Shown here one piece after another: positions 10,150 through 24,100 of a stretch of 64,000 nucleotides of DNA. The position numbers and the translations under genes are program-made. How positions within the stretch are numbered: the stretch's first letter is position 1; each line of letters begins with the position of its first letter. The DNA comes from Chamaelirium japonicum (lineage: Eukaryota > Streptophyta > Magnoliopsida > Liliales > Melanthiaceae). The notes below the pieces were generated by a model. That model saw only the letters and a program-made list of their open reading frames with translations. It ran no database searches and had not been told where the DNA came from. The DNA lies in assembly GCA_947650365.1 (NCBI GenBank), contig OX393553.1, positions 41,525,949 to 41,589,948 of the forward strand, given 5' to 3'.

Positions 10150-13100
10150 ATTCTAATTCATAAGTACAATCCATTCTAATTCATTCATACGATCCATTCT
10201 AATTCATTTGCACGATCCATTCTAATTCATTCGTACGATCCATTCTAATTCATTCGTACGATCCATTCAAATTCGTTTGTACGATCCATTCTAATTTATT
10301 CATACGATCCATTCTAATTCATTCGTACGATCCATTCTAACTCATTCGCACGATCCATTCTAATTCATTCATACGATCCAATCTAATTCCTTCGTACTAT
10401 CCATTCTTACTCATTCGCACAATCTATTCTAATTCATTCGTACAATCCATTCGAATTCACTCATACGATCCATTCTAATTCATTCATACGATCCATTCTA
10501 ATTCATTCGCACGAATGTATACATTCTAATTCATTCGTACGATCCATTCTAATTCATTCACACGGTCCATTCTAATTCATTAATATGATCCAATCTAATT
10601 CATTCATACGATCCATTCTTATTCATACGCACGAATGTATCCATTCTAATTCATTCGTACGATTCTAATTCATTCATACAATCCATTCTAATTCTTTCAT
10701 ACGTCATACGATCTATTCTAATTCATTTGTATGATCCATTCTAATTCCTTCGTATGATCCATTCTAATTCATTTGCATGATCCATTCTAATTCATTTATA
10801 CGATCAAATCTAATTCATTCATACAATCCAATCTAATTCATTCATACGATCCATTCTAATTCATTCGTACGATCCATTCTAATTCATTAGCACGATCCAT
10901 TCTAATTCATTCATACGATCCATTCTAATTCATTCGTACGATCCATTCTAATTCATTCGCACGATCCATTCTAATTCATTCATACAATCCATTCTAATTC
11001 TTTCACACGATCCATTCTAATTCATTCGTACGATCCATTCTAATTCATTCGTACAATCCATTCTATTTCATTCGTACGATCCATTCTTACTCATTCGTAC
11101 GATCCATTCTAATTCATTCGCACGAATGTATCCATTCTAATTCATTCGTACGATCCATTCTAATTCATTCGTACGATCCATTCTAATTCTTTCACACGAT
11201 CCATTCTTACTCATTCGTATGATCCATTCTAATTCATTCGTACAATCCATTCTATTTCATTCATACGATCCATTCTAATTCATTCTTACACGTGCACGAT
11301 CCATTCTAATTCATTCGCACGAATGTATCCATTCTAATTCATTCGTACGATCTATTCTAATTCATTCGTATGATCCATTCTAATTCATTCGTACGATCCA
11401 TTCTAATTCCTTCATACGATCCATTCTAATTCATTCATATGATCCATTGTAATTCATTTATACGATCCATTCTAATTCATTCGCACGATCCATTCTAATT
11501 CATTCATACGATCCATTCTAATTCATTTGTACGATCCATTCTAATTCATTCATACGATCCATTCTAATTCATTCGTACAATCCATTCTAATTCATTCGCA
11601 CGATCCATTCGAATTCACTCATACGATCCATTCTAATTCATTCATACGATCCATTCTAATTCATTCGTACGATCCATTCTAATTCATTCTTACGATATCC
11701 ACTCTAATTCATTCATACGATCCATTCTAATTCATTCGTACGATCCATTCTAATTCCTTCGTACGATCCATTCTAATTCATTCATACGATCCATTCTAAT
11801 TCATTCGCACGATCCATTCTAATTCATTCGCACGATCTATTCTAATTCATTCATACGATCCATTCTAATTCATTCATACCATCTATTCTAATTCTTTCGC
11901 ACGAATGTATCCATTCTAATTCATTCGCACGAATGTATCCATTCTAATTCATTCGTACGATCCATTCTAATTCATTCGCACAATCTATTCCAATTCATTC
12001 GTATGATCCATTCTAATTCATTCGTATACGAATGAATTAGAATGGATCGTACGAATGAGTAAGAATGGATCGTACGAATGAATTAGAATGGATCGTACGA
12101 ATAAATTAGAATAGATCGTACGAATGAATTAGAATGGATCGTACGAATGAATTAGAATGGATCGTACGTACGAATGAATTAGAATGGATCGTACGAATGA
12201 ATTAGAATGGATCGTATGAATGAATTAGAATGGATACATTCGTGCGAATGAATTAGAATGGATCGTACGAATGAGTTAGAATGGATCGTACGAATGAATT
12301 AGAATGGATCGTGCGAATGAATTAGAATGGATCGTACGAATGAATTAGAATGGATCGTACGAATGAATTAGAATGGATCGTACGAATGAATTAGAATGGA
12401 TATATTCGTGCAAATGAATTAGAATGGATCGTATGAATGAATTAGAATGGATCGTACAAAGGAATTAGAATGGATCATACGAATGAAATATAATGGGTCG
12501 TACAAAGGAATTAGAATTGATCGTGCGAATGAATAAGAATGGATCGTACGATTGAATTAGAATGGATCGTGCTAATGAATTAGAATGGATCGTACGAATG
12601 AATTAGAATGGATCGTGAGAATGAATTAGAATGGATCGTACGAAGGAATTAGAATGGATCATACGAATGAAATAGAATGGATCGTACGAAGGAATTAGAA
12701 TGGATCGTGCGAATGAATAAGAATGGATCGTACGAATGAATTAGAATGGATCATACGAATGAGTAAGAATGGATCGTACGAATGAAATAGAATAGATTGT
12801 ACGAATGAATTAGAATGGATCGTACGAATGAATTTGAATGGATCGTATGAATGAATTAGAATGGATCGTGCAAATGAATTAGAATGGATCCGTATGAATG
12901 AAATAGAATGGATCGTATGAATTAGAATGGATCGTACGAATGAATTAGAATGGATCGTGTGAAAGAATTAGATTGGATTGTATGAATGAATTAGAATGGA
13001 TCGTATGAGTGAATTAGAATGGATCGTGGGAATGAATTAGAATGGATCGTACGAATGACTTAGAATGGATACATTCGTGCGAATGAATTAGATGGATCGT

Positions 13101-13734
13101 ACGAATGAGTAAGAATGGATCGTACGAATGACATAGAATGGATCATACGAATGAATTAGAATGGATCGTGCGAATGAATTAGAATGGATCGTACAAATGA
13201 ATTAGAGTGGATACAATCGTACGAATGAATTAGAATGGATCATACGAATGAGTATGACTGGATCGTGCTCTAATTCATTTGCACGAATGTATCCATTCTA
13301 ATTCATTCGTACGATCCATTCTAATTCATTCGCACGATCCATTCTAATTCATTCATAAAATCCATTCTAATTCTTTTGCACGAATGTATCCATTATAATT
13401 CATTCGTTCGATCCATTCTAATTTATTTGTACGATCCATTCTAATTCATTCGCACGATCCATTCTAATTCAATCATACGATCCAATCTAATTCATTCGTA
13501 CGATCCATTCTAATTCATTCATACGATCCATTCTAATTCATTTACATGAATGTATCCATTCTAATTCATTCGAACGATCCATTCTAATTCATTCGTACGA
13601 TCCATTCTTATTCATTCCCATGAATGTATCCATTCTAATTCATACGTACGATCCATTCTAATTCATTTATACGATCCAATCTAATTCATTCATACAATCC
13701 ATTCTAATTCATTCATACGATCCATTCTAATTCA
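10150..13734. repeat. 3.6 kb higher-order repeat, unit 1 of a tandem pair
   Basis: This unit holds a minus-polarity part followed by a plus-polarity part of about 1.24 kb and then minus sequence again. Diagnostic landmarks recur about 3.6 kb downstream: TAAGTA monomer (10161 and 13735), CTTACACGTGC (11285 and 14905), minus-to-plus switch (12028 and 15649), and the plus-to-minus switch CTCTAATTCATT (about 13269 and 16613). Equivalent single landmarks appear at 53450 and 61973 in the other HOR copies, so the tandem pair arose in this copy only. Confidence 0.8.
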
Positions 13735-16700
13735 TAAGTACGATCCATTCTAATTCATTCATACGATCCATTCTAATTCATTTGCACGATCTATTCTAAT
13801 TAATTCATACGATCCATTCTAATTCATTCGTACGATCCATTCTAATTCCTTTGTACGATCCATTCTAATTCATTCATACGATCCATTCTAATTCATTCGT
13901 ACGATCCATTCTAATTCATTCCCACGATCCATTCTAATTCATTCATACGATCCAATCTAATTCCTTCGTACGATCCATTCTTACTCATTCGCACAATCTA
14001 TTCTAATTCATTCGTATGATCCATTCGAATTCACTCATACGATCCATTCTAATCCATTCATACGATCCATTCTAATTCATTCGCACGAATGTATCGATTC
14101 TAATTCATTCGTACGGTCCATTCTAATTCATTCGCACGGTCCATTCTAATTCATTAATACGATCCAATCTAATTCATTCATACGATCCATTCTAATTCAT
14201 ACGCACGAATTTATCAATTCTAATTTATTCGTACGATTCTAATTCATTCATACAATCCATTCTAATTCTTTCATACGTCATACGATCCATTCTAATTCAT
14301 TTGTACGATCCATTCTAATTCCTTCGTACGATCCATTCTAATTCATTTGCACGATCCATTCTAATTCATTTATACTATCGAATCTAATTTATTCATACAA
14401 TACAATCTAATTCATTCATATGATCCATTCTAATTCATTCGTATGATCCATTCTAATTCATTCGCACGTTCCATTCTATTTCATTCATACGATCCATTCT
14501 AATTCATTCGTACGATCCATTCTAATTCATCCGCACGATCCATTCTAATTCATTCATACGAAACATTCTAATTCATTCATATAATCCATTCTAATTCTTT
14601 CACACGATCCATTCTAATTCATTCGTATGATCCATTCTAATTCATTCGTACAATCCATTCTATTTCATTCGTACGATCCATTCTTACTCATTCGTACGAT
14701 CCATTTTAATTCTTTCGCATGAATGTATCCATTCTAGTTTATTCGTACGATCCATTCTAATTCATTCGTACGATCCATTCTAATTCTTTCACACGATCCA
14801 TTCTTACTCATTCGTATGATCCATTCTAATTCATTCGTATAATCCATTCTATTTCATTCATACGATCCATTCTAATTCATTCGTACGATCCATTCTAATT
14901 CATTCTTACACGTGCATGATCCATTCTAATTCATTCGCACGAATGTATCCATTCTAATTCATTCGTACGATCTATTCTAATTCATTCGTACGATCCATTC
15001 TAATTCATTCATACGATCCATTCTAATTCATTCGTACGATCCATTCTAATTCCTTCGTACGATCCATTCTAATTCATTCATACGATCCATTCTAATTCAT
15101 TCATACGATCCATTCTAATTCATTCGCACGATCCATTCTAATTCATTCATACGATCCATTCTAATTCATTTGTACGATCCATTATAATTTGTTTGCACGA
15201 TCCATTCTAATTCATTCATATGATCCATTCTAATTCATTCGTACAATCCATTCTAATTCATTCGCACGATCCATTCGAATTCACTTATACGATCCATTCT
15301 AATTCATTCATACGATCCATTCTAATTCATTCGTACGATCCTTTCTAATTCATTCTTACGATATCCACTCTAATTCATTCATACGATCCATTCTAATTCA
15401 TTCGTATGATCCATTCTAATTCCTTCGTATGATCCATTCTAATTCATTCATACGATCCATTCTAATTCATTCGCACGATCCATTCTAATTCATTCATACG
15501 ATCCATTCTAATTCATTCTTACGATCTATTCTAATTCTTTCGCACGAATGTATCCATTCTAATTCATTCGCACGAATATATCCATTCTAATTCATTCGTA
15601 CGATCCATTCTAATTCATTCGCACAATCTATTCTAATTCATTCGTATGAGAATGAATTAGAATGGATCGTACGAATGAGTAAGAATGGATCGTACGAATG
15701 AATTAGAATGGATCGTACGAATGAATTAGAATAGATCGTACGAATGAATTAGAATGGATCGTACGTACGAATAAATTAGAATGGATCGTACGAATGAATT
15801 AGAATGGATCGTACGAATGAATTAGAATGGATACATTCGTGCGAATGAGTTAGAATGGATCGTACGAATGAGTTAGAATGGATCGTACGAATAAATTAGA
15901 ATGGATCGTGCGAATGAATTAGAATGGATCGTACGAATGAATTAGAATGGATCGTATGAATGAATTAGAATGGATCGTATGAATGAATTAGAATGGATCG
16001 TACGAATGAATTAGAACGGATCGTATGAATGAATTAGAATGGATCGTACGAATGAATTAGAATGGATATATTCATGCAAATGAATTAGAATGGATCGTAT
16101 GAATGAATTAGAATGGATCGTACAAAGGAATTAGAATGGATCATACGAATGAAATATAATGGGTCGTACAAAGGAATTAGAATAGATCATACGAATGAAT
16201 TAGAATGGATCGTGCGAATGAATTAGAATAGATCCGTATGAATGAAATAGAATGGATCGTTTGAATTAGAATGGATCGTACGAATGAATTAGAATGGATC
16301 GTGTGAAAGAATTAGAATGGATTGTGTGAATGAATTAGAATGGATCGTATGAGTGAATTAGAATGGATCGTGCGAATGAATTAGAATGGATCGTACGAAT
16401 GAATTAGTATGGATACATTCGTGCGAATGAATTAGAATGGATGGTACGAATGAGTAAGAATGAATCATACGAATGAAATAGAATGGATCATACGAATGAA
16501 TTAGAATGGATCGTGCGAATGAATTAGAATGGATCGTACGAATGAATTAGAGTGGATACAATCATACGAATGAATTAGAATGGATCATACGAATGAGTAA
16601 GAAAAAATCGTACTCTAATTCATTCACACGAATGTATCCATTCTAATTCATTCGTACGATCCATTCTAATTCATTCGCACGATCCATTCTAATTCATTTA

Positions 16701-17055
16701 TACAATCCATTCTAATTTTTTTGCACGAATGTATCCATTCTAATTCATTCGTACGATCCATTCTAATTCATTCGTACGATCAATTCTAATTTATTCGCAC
16801 GACCCATTCTAATTCATTCGTACGATCCATTCTAATTCATTCGTACGATCCATTCTAATTCATTCATACGATCCATTCTAATTCATTTACACGAATATAT
16901 CCATTCTAATTCATTCGTACGATCCATTCTAATTCATTCGTACGATCCATTCTTATTCATTCCCATGAATGTATCCATTCTAATTCATACGTACGATCCA
17001 TTCTAATTCATTTATACGATCCAATCTAATTCATTCATACAATCCATTCTAATTC
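13735..17055. repeat. 3.6 kb higher-order repeat, unit 2, internally shortened
   Basis: Second copy of the unit at 10150. Its plus-polarity block (15649-16613, 965 bp) is about 276 bp shorter than that of unit 1 (1,241 bp), equal to 12 monomers. The end of shared sequence is near 17055, where the CCCATGAATGTATCC / CATACGTACG landmark of 13620 is repeated at about 16960 and the copies then part. Confidence 0.75.
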
Positions 17056-18112
17056 ATTCGCGTGAATTTATCCATTCTAATTAATTCGTATGATCCATTC
17101 TAATTCATTCGCACAATCTATTCTAATTCATTCAGACGATCAATTCTAATTCATTCTTACGATCCATTCTAATTCATTCGCACGATCCATTCTAATTCAT
17201 TCATATGATCCAATCTAATTCATTCATACGATCCATTCAAATTCATTCGCATAATCTATTCTAATTCATTCGTACGATCCATTCTAATTCATTCGTACGA
17301 TCCATTCTAATTCATTCGTACGATCCATTCTAATTCATTAATACGATCCAATCTAATTCATTCATACGATCCATTCTAATTCCTTCGTACGATCCATTCT
17401 AATTCATATGATCCCTTCTATTTCATTCATACGATCCATTCTAATTCATTCGTATGATCCATTCTAATTCATTCGTACGATCCATTCTAATTCATTCGCA
17501 CGATCCATTCTAATTCATTCATACGATCCATTCTAATTCATTCATACAATCCATTCTAATTCGGTCACATGAATGTATCCATTCTAATTCATTCGTACGA
17601 TCCATTCTAATTCATTCGCACGATCCATTCTAATTCATTCATACGATCCATTCTAATTCATTCGCACGATCCATTCTAATTCATTCGTACGATCCATTCT
17701 AATTCATTCGTACGATCCATTCTAATTCATTCGCACGATCCATTCTAATTCATTCGCACGAATGGATCGTACGAATGAATTAGAATGGATACATTCGTGC
17801 GAATGAATTAGAATGGATCATACGAATGAGTAAGAATGGATCGTACGAATGAATTAGAAGGGAATGGATTGTACGAATGAATTAGAATGGATCGTGCGAA
17901 TGAATTAGAATGGATCGTACGTATGAATTAGAATGGATACATTCATGGGAATGAATAAGAATGGATCGTATGAATGAATTAGAATGGATCGTACGAATGA
18001 ATTAGAATGGATATATTCATGCAAATGAATTAGAATGGATCGTATGAATGAATTAGAATGGATCGTACGAATGAATTAGAATGGATCGTACGAATGAATT
18101 AGAATGGATCAT

Positions 18113-21100
18113 ACGATCCATTCTAATTCATTCGCACGAATGTATCCATTCTAATTCATTCGTACGATCCATTCTAATTCATTTATACGATCCAATCTAA
18201 TTCATTCATACAATCCATTCTAATTCATTCGCACGAATGTACGATCTATTCTTACTCATTCGTATGATCCATTCTAATTCATTTGCACGAATGTATCCAT
18301 TCTAATTCATTCGTACGATCCATTCTAATTCATTCGCACAATCTATTCTAATTCAATCGTACGATCCATTCTAATACATTCGCACGAATGTATCCATTCT
18401 AATTCATTCGTATGATCCATTCTAATTCCTTTGTACGATCCATTCTTATTCATTCGCACGATCTATTCTAATTCCTTCATTCTAATTCATTCGCACGAAT
18501 GTATCCATTCTAATTCATTCGTACGATCCATTCTAATTCATTCACACAATCTATTCTAATTCATTCGTACGATCCATTCTAATTCATTAGCACGATCCAT
18601 TCTAATTCATTCATACAATCCATTCTAATTCTTTTGCACGAATGTATCCATTCTACTTCATTCGTACGATCCATTCTAATTTATTCACACGATCCATTCT
18701 AATTCATTCATACGATCCAATCTAATTCATTCACATGATCCATTCTAATTCATTCGCACAATCTATTCTAATTCATTCGCACGTTCCATTCTAATTCACT
18801 AATACAATCCATTCTATTTCATTCGTACGATCCATTCTAATTCATTCGTACGATCCATTCTAATTCATTCGTACGATCCATTCTATTTCATTCGTATGAT
18901 CTATTCTAATTCATTCATACGATCCATTCTAATTCATTCGCACGAATGTATCCATTCTAATTCATTCATACGATCCATTCTAATTCATTCGTACGATCCA
19001 TTCTAATTCACTCATACGATCCATTCTAATTCATTCGCACGAATGTATCCATTCTAATTCCTTCATACGATCCATTCTAATTCCTTCGTACGATCTATTC
19101 TAATTCATTCGTACGATCCATTCTAATTCATTCCTACGATCCAATCTAATTCATTCGCACGATCCATTCTAATTCATTCGCACGATCCATTCTAATTCAT
19201 TCGCACGATCCATTCTAATTCCTTTGTACGACCCATTATATTTCATTCGTATGATCCATTCTAATTCCTTTGTACGATCCATTCTAATTCATAAGTACGA
19301 TCCATTCTAATTCATTCATACGATCCATTCTAATTCATTCGCACGAATGTATCCATTCTAATTCATTCGTACGATCCATTCTAATTCATTCGCACGATCC
19401 ATTCTAATTCATTCATATGATCCATTCTAATTCATTCGTACGATCCATTCTAATTCATTTGCACGATCCATTCTAATTCATTCGCACGAATGTATCCATT
19501 CTAATTCATTCATACGATCCATTCTAATTTATTCATATGATCCATTCTAATTCATTCGTACGATCCATTCTAATTCTTTCGCACGAATATATCCATTCTA
19601 ATTCATTCGCATGAATGTATCCATTCTAATTCATTGGTACGATCCATTCTAATTCATTTGCATAATCTATTCTAATTAATTGGATCGTACGAAGGAATTA
19701 GAATGGATTGTACGAATGAATTAGAATGGATGCATTCGTGCGAATGAATTAGAATGGATCGTACGAATGCATTCATACGATCCATTCTAATTCATTCGCA
19801 CGATCCATTCTAATTCGTTCATACGATCCATTCTAATTCATTCATTTGAATGTATCCATTCTAATTCATTTGTATGATACATTCTATTTCATTCGTACGA
19901 TCCATTCTAATTCATTAGCACGATCCATTCTAATTCATTCGTACGATCTGTACGAATGAAATAGAATGTATCGTACGAATGAATTAGAGTTGATACATTC
20001 GTGTGAATGAATTAGAATGGATCGTACGAATGAGTAAGAATGGATCGTACGAATGAATTAGAATGGATCGTATAAATGAATTAGAATAGATCGTACGAAT
20101 GAATTAGAATGGATCGTATGAATGAATTAGAATGGATCGTGCAAATGAATTAGAATAGAATGAATCGTACGAATGAATTAGAATAGATTGTGCGAATGAA
20201 TTAGAATGGATCGTACGAATGAAATAGAATGGATCGGTAAGAATGGATTGTACGAATGAATTAGAATGGATCGTGCGAATGAATTAGAATGGATCGTACG
20301 AATGAATTAGAATGGATCGTACGAATGAGTAAGAATGGATCGTACGAATGAAATAGAATAGATTCTACGAATGAATTAGAATAGATTGTGCTAATTAATT
20401 AGAATAGATCGTACGAATGAATTAGAATGGATACATTCGTGCGAATGAATTAGAATGGAACGTACGAATGAATTAGAATGGATACATTCATGCGAAAGAA
20501 TTAGAATGGATCGTATAAATGAATTTGATTGGATTGTATGAATGAATTAGAATGGATCGTGCGAATGAATTAGAATGGATCGTACAAATGAATTAGAATA
20601 GATCGTATGAATGAATTAGAATGGATTGTGCGAATGAATTAGAATGGATCGTTCGAATGAATTAGAATGGATAAATTCGTGCGAATGAATTAGAATGGAT
20701 TGTATGAATGAATTAGATTGGATCGTATAAATAAATTAGAATGGATCGTACGTATGAATTAGAATGGATACATTCATAGGACTGAATAAGAATGGATCGT
20801 ATGAAGGAATTAGAATGGATCGTGCGAATGAATTAGAATGGATCGTACGAATGAATTAGAATGGATCGTATGAATGAATTAGAATGGATCGTACGAATGA
20901 ATTAGAATGGATCGTACGAATGAATTAGAGTGGATCGTGTGAAAGAATTAGAATAGATTGTAAGAATGAATTAGAATGGATCGTATGAATGAATTAGAAT
21001 GGATCGTGCGAATGAATTCGAATGGATCGTGCGAATGAAATAGAATGGATACAAATGAATTAGAATGGATCATACGAATGAATTAGAATGGATCGTATGA

Positions 21101-24100
21101 GTGAATTCGAACGGATTGTGCGAATGAATTAGAATGGATTGTACGAATGAATTAGAATGGATCGTGCTAATGAGTAAGAATGGATCGTACGAATGAAATA
21201 TAATGGTTTGTACGCGATCCATTCTAATTCCTTAGTACGATCCATTCTAATTCCTTCGTACGATCCATTCTAATTCTTTTGTTCTAATTCATTCATACGA
21301 TCCATTCTAATTCATTCGTACGATCCATTCTTACTCATTAGCACGATCCATTCTAATTCATTCGTACAATCCATTCTAATTCATTCGCACGATCCATTCG
21401 AATTCACTCATACGATCCATTCTAATTCATTCGTATGATCCATTCTAATTCATTTGTATCCATTCTATTTCATTCGCACGATCCATTCGTATTCATTCGC
21501 ACGATCCATTCTAATTCATTCTTACGATCCATTCTAATTCATTCGTACGATCCATTCTAATTCATTCGTACGATCCATTCTAATTCATTCATACGATCCA
21601 TTCTAATTCATTCATACGATCCATTCTAATTCATTCGCATGAATGTATCCATTCTAATTCTTTCGTATGATCCATTCTAATTCATTCGCACAATGTATTC
21701 AAATTCATTCGTACGATCCATTCTAATTCATTCGCACAATCCATTCTAATTCATTCGCACGATCCATTCTAAGTCATTCGTACGATCCACTCTAATTCAT
21801 TCGCACGATCCATTCTAATTCCTTCGTACGATCCATTCTAATTCCTTTGTACGACCCATTATATTCATTCGTATGATCCATTCTAATTCCTTTGTACGAT
21901 CCATTCTAATTCATTTCCATGAATGTATCCATTCCATTCTAATTCATTCGCACGATCCATTCTAATTCATTCATACGATCCAATCTAATTCATTCATACG
22001 ATCCATTCTAATTCTTTCGTACGAATGTATCCATTCTAATTTATTCGTACGTTCCATTCTAATTCATTCGCACGAATGTATCCATTCTAATTCATTCGCA
22101 CAATCAATTCTAATTAATTCGTATAATCCATTCTATTTCATTCGTACGATCCATTCTTACTCATTCGTACGATCCATTCTAATTCATTCGTACGATCCAT
22201 TCTAATTCATTCGCACGATCCATTCTAATTCATTCGTACAATCCATTCTGATCGATCCATTCTATTTCATTCATACGATCCATTCTAATTCATTCGCACA
22301 ATCTATTCTAATTCATTCGTATGATCCATTTTAATTCATTCGCATGATCCATTCTAATTCATTTGCATGATCCATTCTAATTCATTCATACAATTCATTC
22401 TAATTCTTTTGCACGAGCACGATCCATTCTAATTCATTCGCACAAATGAATTCATTCTAATTCATTCGTACAATCCATTCTATTTCATTCGTACGATCCA
22501 TTCTCACTCATTCGTACGATCCATTCTAATTCATTCGCACGAATGTATCCATTCTAATTCATTCGTACGATCCATTCTAATTCATTCGCACAATCTATTT
22601 AATTCATTCGTACAATCCATTCTAATTCATTCGCACCAAAATATCCATTCTAATTCATTCATACGATCCATTCTAATTCATTCGTACAATCAATTAGAAT
22701 GGATCATACGATTGAGTAAGAATGGATCGTACGAATGAAATAGAATAGATCGTACTAATGAATTAGAATGGATCGTGTAAAAGAATTAGAATGGATTGTA
22801 TGAATGAATTAGAATAGATCGTATGAATGAATTAGAATGGATCGTGCGAATGAATTAGAATGCATCGTATGAATGAATTAGAATGGATCGTACGAAGGAA
22901 TTAGAATGGATCATACGAATGAAATCGAATGGATCGTACGAAGGAATTAGAATGGCGTACGATCTATTCTATTTTATTCGTACAATCCATTCTTACTCAA
23001 TCGTATGATACATTCTAACTCATTCGTACGATCCATTCCATTCTAATTCATTCGCATCCATTCTAATTCCTTTGTACGATCCATTCTAATTCATTCCCAT
23101 GAATGTATCCATTCTAATTCATATGTACGATCCATTCTTATTCATTCATACGATCCAATCTAATTCATTTGTACGAATATATCCATTCTAATTCATTCGT
23201 ACGATCCATTCTCATTCATTCGCATGATCCATTCTAATTCCTTCGTACGATCCATTCTAATTCATTCGCACGATCCATTCTAATTCATTTATATAATCCA
23301 TTCTAATTCATTCGTACGATCCATTATAATTCCTTCGTACCATCCATTCTAATTCCTTCGTACGATCCATTCTAATTTCATTCGTATGATCCATTCTAAT
23401 TCCTTCGTACGATCCATTCTTATTCATTCCCATGAATGTATCCATTCTAATTCATACGTACGATCCAATCTATTTTATTTATACGATCCAATCTAATTCA
23501 TTCATATAATCCATTCTAATTCATTCGCACGAATTTATCCATTCTAATTCATTCGTACGATCCATTCGAATTCATTCGCATGAATGTATCCATTCTAATT
23601 CATTCGTACGATCCATTCCGTGCGAATGAATAAGAATGTATTGTACGAATGAATTAGAATGGATCGTATGAATGAATTAGAATGGATCCTACAAATGAAT
23701 TAGAATGGATCGTGCGAATGAATTAGAATGGATCGTACGAATGAATTAGAATGGAACCTACGAATGAATTAGAATGGATATATTCGTGCAAAAGAATTAG
23801 AATGGATTATATGAATAAATTAGAATAGATCGTGCGAATGAATTAGAATGGATCGTACGAATGAATTAGAATGGATCGTACGAATGAATTAGAATGGATA
23901 CATTCGTGCAAAAGAATTAGAATGGATTGTATGAATGAATTAGAATGGATCGTGCTAATGAATTAGAATGGATCGTACGAATGAATTAGAATAGATTGTG
24001 CAAATGAATTAGAATGGATCGTACGAATGAATTAGAATGGATTGTAATAATGGATCGTACGAATGAAATAGAATGGATCGTACGAATGAATTAGCATGGA

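Larger units (their letters stand above)
9244..18112. repeat. 23-bp satellite array right of the LTR (rearranged copy A of the 7.7 kb HOR)
   Basis: Polarity blocks: minus 9239-9341, plus 9342-10023, minus 10024-12027, plus 12028-13268, minus 13269-15648, plus 15649-16613, minus 16614-17760, plus 17761-18112. Block order, and oddities such as GTATGACGTGTGAAAG at 9549 and CTTACACGTGC at 11285, match 51.7-57.7 kb and 59.4 kb onward. Those copies lack the LTR. This copy also has a 3.6 kb tandem duplication, listed separately. No gene is visible. Confidence 0.96.
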
